This document shows, one piece after another, positions 60,884 to 64,000 of a DNA stretch of 64,000 nucleotides. How positions within the stretch are numbered: position 1 is the stretch's first letter; each line of letters opens with the position of its first letter. This DNA is from Pseudonocardia parietis (GTDB lineage Bacteria; Actinomycetota; Actinomycetes; Mycobacteriales; Pseudonocardiaceae), in contig NZ_JAGINU010000001.1 in the NCBI RefSeq assembly GCF_017876315.1, forward strand, positions 5,518,001 to 5,582,000, in the 5' to 3' direction. A program made the translations under genes and the position numbers. The notes beneath the pieces were generated by a model that saw nothing but the letters and a program-made list of their open reading frames with translations, did not search any database and was not told where the DNA came from.

Positions 60884-61987
60884 ATGGACACCACGGACCT
60901 GAGGATCGCCGTCGTCGGCGGAGGGTACGGCGGCGCCGCCGCGGCCAAGGCCCTGAGCCTGCTCGGCGCCGACGTCACCGTCTACGAGCAGGCCCCCCGC
61001 ATCAGCGAGGTCGGGGCCGGGATCGGCCTACGTCCCTCCACGATGGATCTGTTCCGCCGGATCGGTGTGTTCGACGCGATCGACGCGGTGAGCTCCCGCA
61101 GCGACTACTTCGAGATCCTCACCGGCACCTGCGAGCCGATCATGAAGGAGGCCTGGCCGGGCATCGACGAGTTCGAGATCCCGACCCGGACCAACCTGAT
61201 CCACCGCGGGGACTTCATCGACGCCCTGCTGGGCGTGCTTCCCGACGGCATGGTGCACCTCGGCCGCAAGCTCGAGACCGTCGAGGACCGGGGTGCGACG
61301 TCCGTGCTCACCTTCGCCGACGGCGGCACCGTCGAGGCCGACCTCGTCGTCGGGGCCGACGGCATCAAGTCCACGGTCCGCAGGAAGCTGTTCACCGACG
61401 CCGAGCCGGTCTTCTCCGGCGAGCACGCCTACCGCGCGGTGATCCCGATCTCCGACGCGCACGGGATGGTCGTCGACGACAACCTGCGGATGTACATCGG
61501 CCGGGGCACGAAGATCTACCTGCTCCCGCTGCGCCACCGGGGCCAGGTCTCGTTCGACATCACCTTCCTGAACCCGGACGGCACCTGGGCACCGACCGTC
61601 ACCCAGGACCAGCTCGTCGCGTCGGTCGAGGGCTTCGACGAGCGTCTCGTCGCCATCGCGCGCGGCCTGGACATGAACGTCGTGAACCTGCGCGCCGTCT
61701 ACGACATCGACCCGGTCGAGACCTGGCACACCGACTCGGTCACGCTTCTCGGCGACGCGGCGCACTCGATGCTGCACCACCAGGGGCAAGGTGCGAACTC
61801 GGCGATCATGGACGCCGGCGCGCTCGCGGACGCCCTGGCCGCCGCGGACTCCGTGCCCGACGCGCTGGCCCGTTTCCAGGCGGTCCGCAAGCCCGTGACC
61901 GACGAGCTGCAGCGGATCTCCCGTCAGGGATGGTCCTCCGACGAGATCGACGACGTGTTCCCCGGCCAGAAGACCGCAAGGACGTGA
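60884..61987 (+). CDS. FAD-dependent aromatic monooxygenase (salicylate-hydroxylase-like)
   Basis: 367-residue group A flavoprotein hydroxylase. N-terminal FAD motif VVGGGYGGAAAAK, mid-sequence DG motif ADLVVGADGIKSTVR, and GDAAHSMLHHQGQG contacting the FAD. Similar in layout to salicylate or 3-hydroxybenzoate hydroxylases. Uses NAD(P)H directly. Eleven bases after the previous stop; the preceding AGGACGACC serves as ribosome binding site. Ring hydroxylation after the P450 step is a reasonable guess. Confidence 0.9.
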   Translation: MDTTDLRIAVVGGGYGGAAAAKALSLLGADVTVYEQAPRISEVGAGIGLRPSTMDLFRRIGVFDAIDAVSSRSDYFEILTGTCEPIMKEAWPGIDEFEIPTRTNLIHRGDFIDALLGVLPDGMVHLGRKLETVEDRGATSVLTFADGGTVEADLVVGADGIKSTVRRKLFTDAEPVFSGEHAYRAVIPISDAHGMVVDDNLRMYIGRGTKIYLLPLRHRGQVSFDITFLNPDGTWAPTVTQDQLVASVEGFDERLVAIARGLDMNVVNLRAVYDIDPVETWHTDSVTLLGDAAHSMLHHQGQGANSAIMDAGALADALAAADSVPDALARFQAVRKPVTDELQRISRQGWSSDEIDDVFPGQKTART

Positions 61988-61991
61988 CCAC

Positions 61992-62927
61992 ATGACACTG
62001 CACCCCGAGATCGCCGAGGTCCTCGCGTCGCTGCCCGAGCCGCCGCCCGGTCCGCTCGACCCGGTGGCCATGCGTGCCGGCGAGGAGGCGCAGGTCGCGC
62101 CGCTCGACGAGCGCGTCGGGCTGCACGCGGTCGAGGACGCCACCGCGCACGCGGAGACCGGGGACGTGCCGGTGCGGGTCTACACCCCCTCACCCGACGC
62201 GTCCGGGTTGCTCGTCTACTTCCACGGCGGTGCCTTCTTCCTCGGCAGCCTCGAGACCCACGACCACGTCGCGCGGGCCCTGGCGAAGGAGACCGGGCTC
62301 GTCGTGGTGTCCGTCGGCTACCGCAGGGCTCCCGAGTCGGCGTTCCCGGCCGGCCTGCAGGACTGCTACGCCGCCGTCCGCTGGGCCGCCGAGCGATACG
62401 GGTCCGGCGGCGGGACGCTCGCGATCGCCGGCGACAGCTCCGGCGCCGGGTTCGTCGCCGCCGTCGCCGCGATGGCCCATGACGACGCCGTCACCGGTGG
62501 ACACAGTGACCGGATCACCCACCAGATCATGTTCTACCCGTCGCTGGACCTGGATTTCGACATCGACCGCTACCCGTCGATGCGGGAGAACGCCGAGGGC
62601 TACGGCCTCGAGACGGCGGGGCTGGCGCCGTTCAACGCCTTCTACCTCGACAGCGGCGCCGACCCGGCGGACCCGCGGGTCTCGCCGATCAAGCGCGAGG
62701 ACCTCACTGGGCTGCCGCAGGCACTGATCATCACCGCGCAGTACGACCCGATGCGCGACGAGGGCGAGCGCTACGGCGCCCGGCTGTCCGACGCCGGGGT
62801 CGAGACGACGGTGCGCCGCTACTCGTTCGCCAATCACGGGTTCGTCCAGAACTTCTCCTGGATCCCCGAGTGCTACCAGGCGTTCGTGGAGACCGCCGAG
62901 TTCCTGGCGGGCAGGCACGCCCGATGA
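61992..62927 (+). CDS. Hormone-sensitive-lipase-family esterase
   Basis: 311-residue alpha/beta-hydrolase of family IV. Oxyanion HGG in YFHGGAFFLG, nucleophile Ser in GDSSGAGF, acid near DPMRDEG and His in FANHGFVQ. Cytoplasmic. Ribosome binding site just upstream (AAGGACG), five bases after the monooxygenase stop region. Its stop overlaps the MBL gene start. Hydrolyses short-chain esters; substrate unknown. Confidence 0.92.
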   Translation: MTLHPEIAEVLASLPEPPPGPLDPVAMRAGEEAQVAPLDERVGLHAVEDATAHAETGDVPVRVYTPSPDASGLLVYFHGGAFFLGSLETHDHVARALAKETGLVVVSVGYRRAPESAFPAGLQDCYAAVRWAAERYGSGGGTLAIAGDSSGAGFVAAVAAMAHDDAVTGGHSDRITHQIMFYPSLDLDFDIDRYPSMRENAEGYGLETAGLAPFNAFYLDSGADPADPRVSPIKREDLTGLPQALIITAQYDPMRDEGERYGARLSDAGVETTVRRYSFANHGFVQNFSWIPECYQAFVETAEFLAGRHAR

Positions 62928-63871
62928 CGAAACAGCCGGGGCAGACGGTGCCGATCCATCCGCTCGTCTCGCCGTGGGGGCGGTTCGGGCTCTACAGCTT
63001 CTTCATCGACGCCCCCGAGCCGGCGATCGTCGACACCGGGGTCGCGTCCTCCCCGGCCGACGGCATGGCCTCCGAGCTGCAGAAACTCGGACGGCGTATC
63101 GAGGACGTCCGCTGGATCCTGCTGACCCACGGGCACATCGACCACATCGGCGGCGCGCACGCACTGTGGGAGATGACCGGGCGCCGGGCGAAGGTCGTCA
63201 TCAGCGAGAAGGACGCGCACATGCTGCGCGCGCGGCGCGGGCACGTCGAGGAGTACCGGAACGGACGGGCGCGCTACCTCGGCGACCCGGACGGCGAGGC
63301 CACGCAGACCGCGACGGCCCGCCACGCCATCTCGGGTGAGCTGGAGCCCGACGTCCTGGTGACCGGCGGCGAGACGCTCGAGCTCGGCGGCGGCGTCACG
63401 ATGTCGGTGCACAGCATCCCGGGACACACCGCCGGATCGGTCGCCTACGTCGTGGACGGCCAGGCGTCGGTGTTCGTCGGCGACGCCGTCCAGGTCTGCG
63501 GGGCGGCCAACGGCTTCCCCGGGTACGCCGACCCGACGGCGTACCGGCGGAGCCTCGAGCACCTGCGCGACGAGGTCGAGCCGCGCCACCTCTACGTCGG
63601 GCATCCGTACCGTGGCGCGGACGGCGTCCCGCTCGGCGTCGAGCTCGACCGCGACCAGGCCCGCACGGCGCTGGACGAGAGCCTCGAGATGGAGGCCCGC
63701 ATCGACGCCGTCACTCGCCACGATCGTCCACAGCAGACGGATTCGGTCTACTCCCCGTTCGCCCGCGCCGCCGAGGAGCTCGGCTACGACCGCGACCCGC
63801 GACTCGAGCCGGCCCCCTTCTTCACCACGCTGCACGGCTACGCCGAGAGGAACGGACACACCCATGCCTGA
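62924..63871 (+). CDS. MBL-fold metallo-hydrolase
   Basis: 315 residues. Metallo-beta-lactamase signature THGHIDHIGG (HxHxDH), further ligands in GHTAGS, FVGDAVQ and YVGHPY: a complete dinuclear site. ATG 62924 overlaps the esterase stop (ATGA). Probably cleaves a lactone, thioester or ester in the same pathway. C-terminal ~60 residues extend past the core. Confidence 0.92.
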   Translation: MTKQPGQTVPIHPLVSPWGRFGLYSFFIDAPEPAIVDTGVASSPADGMASELQKLGRRIEDVRWILLTHGHIDHIGGAHALWEMTGRRAKVVISEKDAHMLRARRGHVEEYRNGRARYLGDPDGEATQTATARHAISGELEPDVLVTGGETLELGGGVTMSVHSIPGHTAGSVAYVVDGQASVFVGDAVQVCGAANGFPGYADPTAYRRSLEHLRDEVEPRHLYVGHPYRGADGVPLGVELDRDQARTALDESLEMEARIDAVTRHDRPQQTDSVYSPFARAAEELGYDRDPRLEPAPFFTTLHGYAERNGHTHA

Positions 63872-64000
63872 CCCCACAGTGCTCGACGCCGGCGGGCAGA
63901 AGATCGCCGTGCGCAAGGACCTGCGGGTCCCGATGCGCGACGGCGTCGAACTCGCCGCGGACGCCTACAGCCGGCCGTCCGACGAGCCCCGTCCGGCGCT
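63864..64000 (+). CDS. CocE/NonD-family hydrolase, 5' end only
   Basis: ATG 63864 overlaps the MBL gene by eight bases and runs off the right edge after 45 codons. IAVRKDLRVPMRDGVELAAD followed by AYSRP matches the N-terminus of CocE/NonD X-Pro dipeptidyl-peptidase-like esterases. Catalytic residues lie beyond the window. Continues the operon. Confidence 0.75.
   Translation, partial: MPDPTVLDAGGQKIAVRKDLRVPMRDGVELAADAYSRPSDEPRPA

Overview
The window is about 72% GC, with GTG starts common and open frames on the non-coding strands almost everywhere. Both point to a high-GC actinomycete. Gene content (ThyX, a mycothiol-dependent-isomerase-type protein, an F420-type LLM oxidoreductase, many TetR/IclR/PucR/LacI regulators, P450s and a form II CoxL) fits the Pseudonocardiaceae, probably Pseudonocardia. 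That placement is inferred from gene content, not from a marker-gene comparison.

Layout. 1-9.6 kb: the 5' part of a GH42 beta-galactosidase, a membrane protein, thyX, a P450 with a palindrome-rich promoter, a selenium-binding/methanethiol-oxidase-type protein, a methyltransferase, an acetyltransferase lacking its cofactor motif, wrbA and a BON protein. 9.6-18.8 kb: an orphan form II CoxL co-transcribed with a slipin; a ferredoxin-reductase-type flavoprotein coupled to a STAS protein; ctaD; and a Cys-containing HTH regulator divergent from a DUF2249-cupin protein. 18.9-24 kb: an aromatic hydroxylation operon with an IclR regulator, flavin reductase, HpaB-type hydroxylase, a kinase-less RibF-like FAD synthase and an oxo-dienoate hydratase/decarboxylase. 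24-29 kb: a three-gene peptide/nickel-type ABC importer in which both permeases and both ATPases are fused. 29-36.5 kb: an ABM-type protein, a large LuxR regulator, a tripeptidyl-aminopeptidase-like lipoprotein, and a D-amino acid dehydrogenase with a PucR regulator. 36.5-39.3 kb: a desaturase-reductase fusion split by an in-frame amber codon, divergent from a TetR gene. 39.4-43.5 kb: a FecCD-type importer plus an MFS gene. 43.5-47.7 kb: TetR, SDR, acyl-CoA ligase and LLM oxidoreductase. 47.9-50.7 kb: an SH3-like membrane protein, an MDMPI-family protein and a PatB-type lyase.

50.7-52.4 kb holds an IS110-family element. Its boundaries, insertion target and bridge RNA can all be read from the sequence. 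It splits a small gene that was translationally coupled to cobW, and its non-coding left end carries segments matching the insertion site and the element's own ends, as expected of target and donor guides. Joining the two ends would create a promoter placed to start the RNA at its first stem. After it come cobW, a deacetylase-asparaginase-LacI operon with LacI-like operators, and (57.4 kb to the right edge) a tightly coupled catabolic operon: P450, 3Fe-4S ferredoxin, two phosphotriesterase-family proteins (one with every metal ligand lost), a flavoprotein monooxygenase, an esterase, an MBL hydrolase and a CocE-type hydrolase cut by the window edge.

No rRNA, tRNA, CRISPR array or replication origin was seen.
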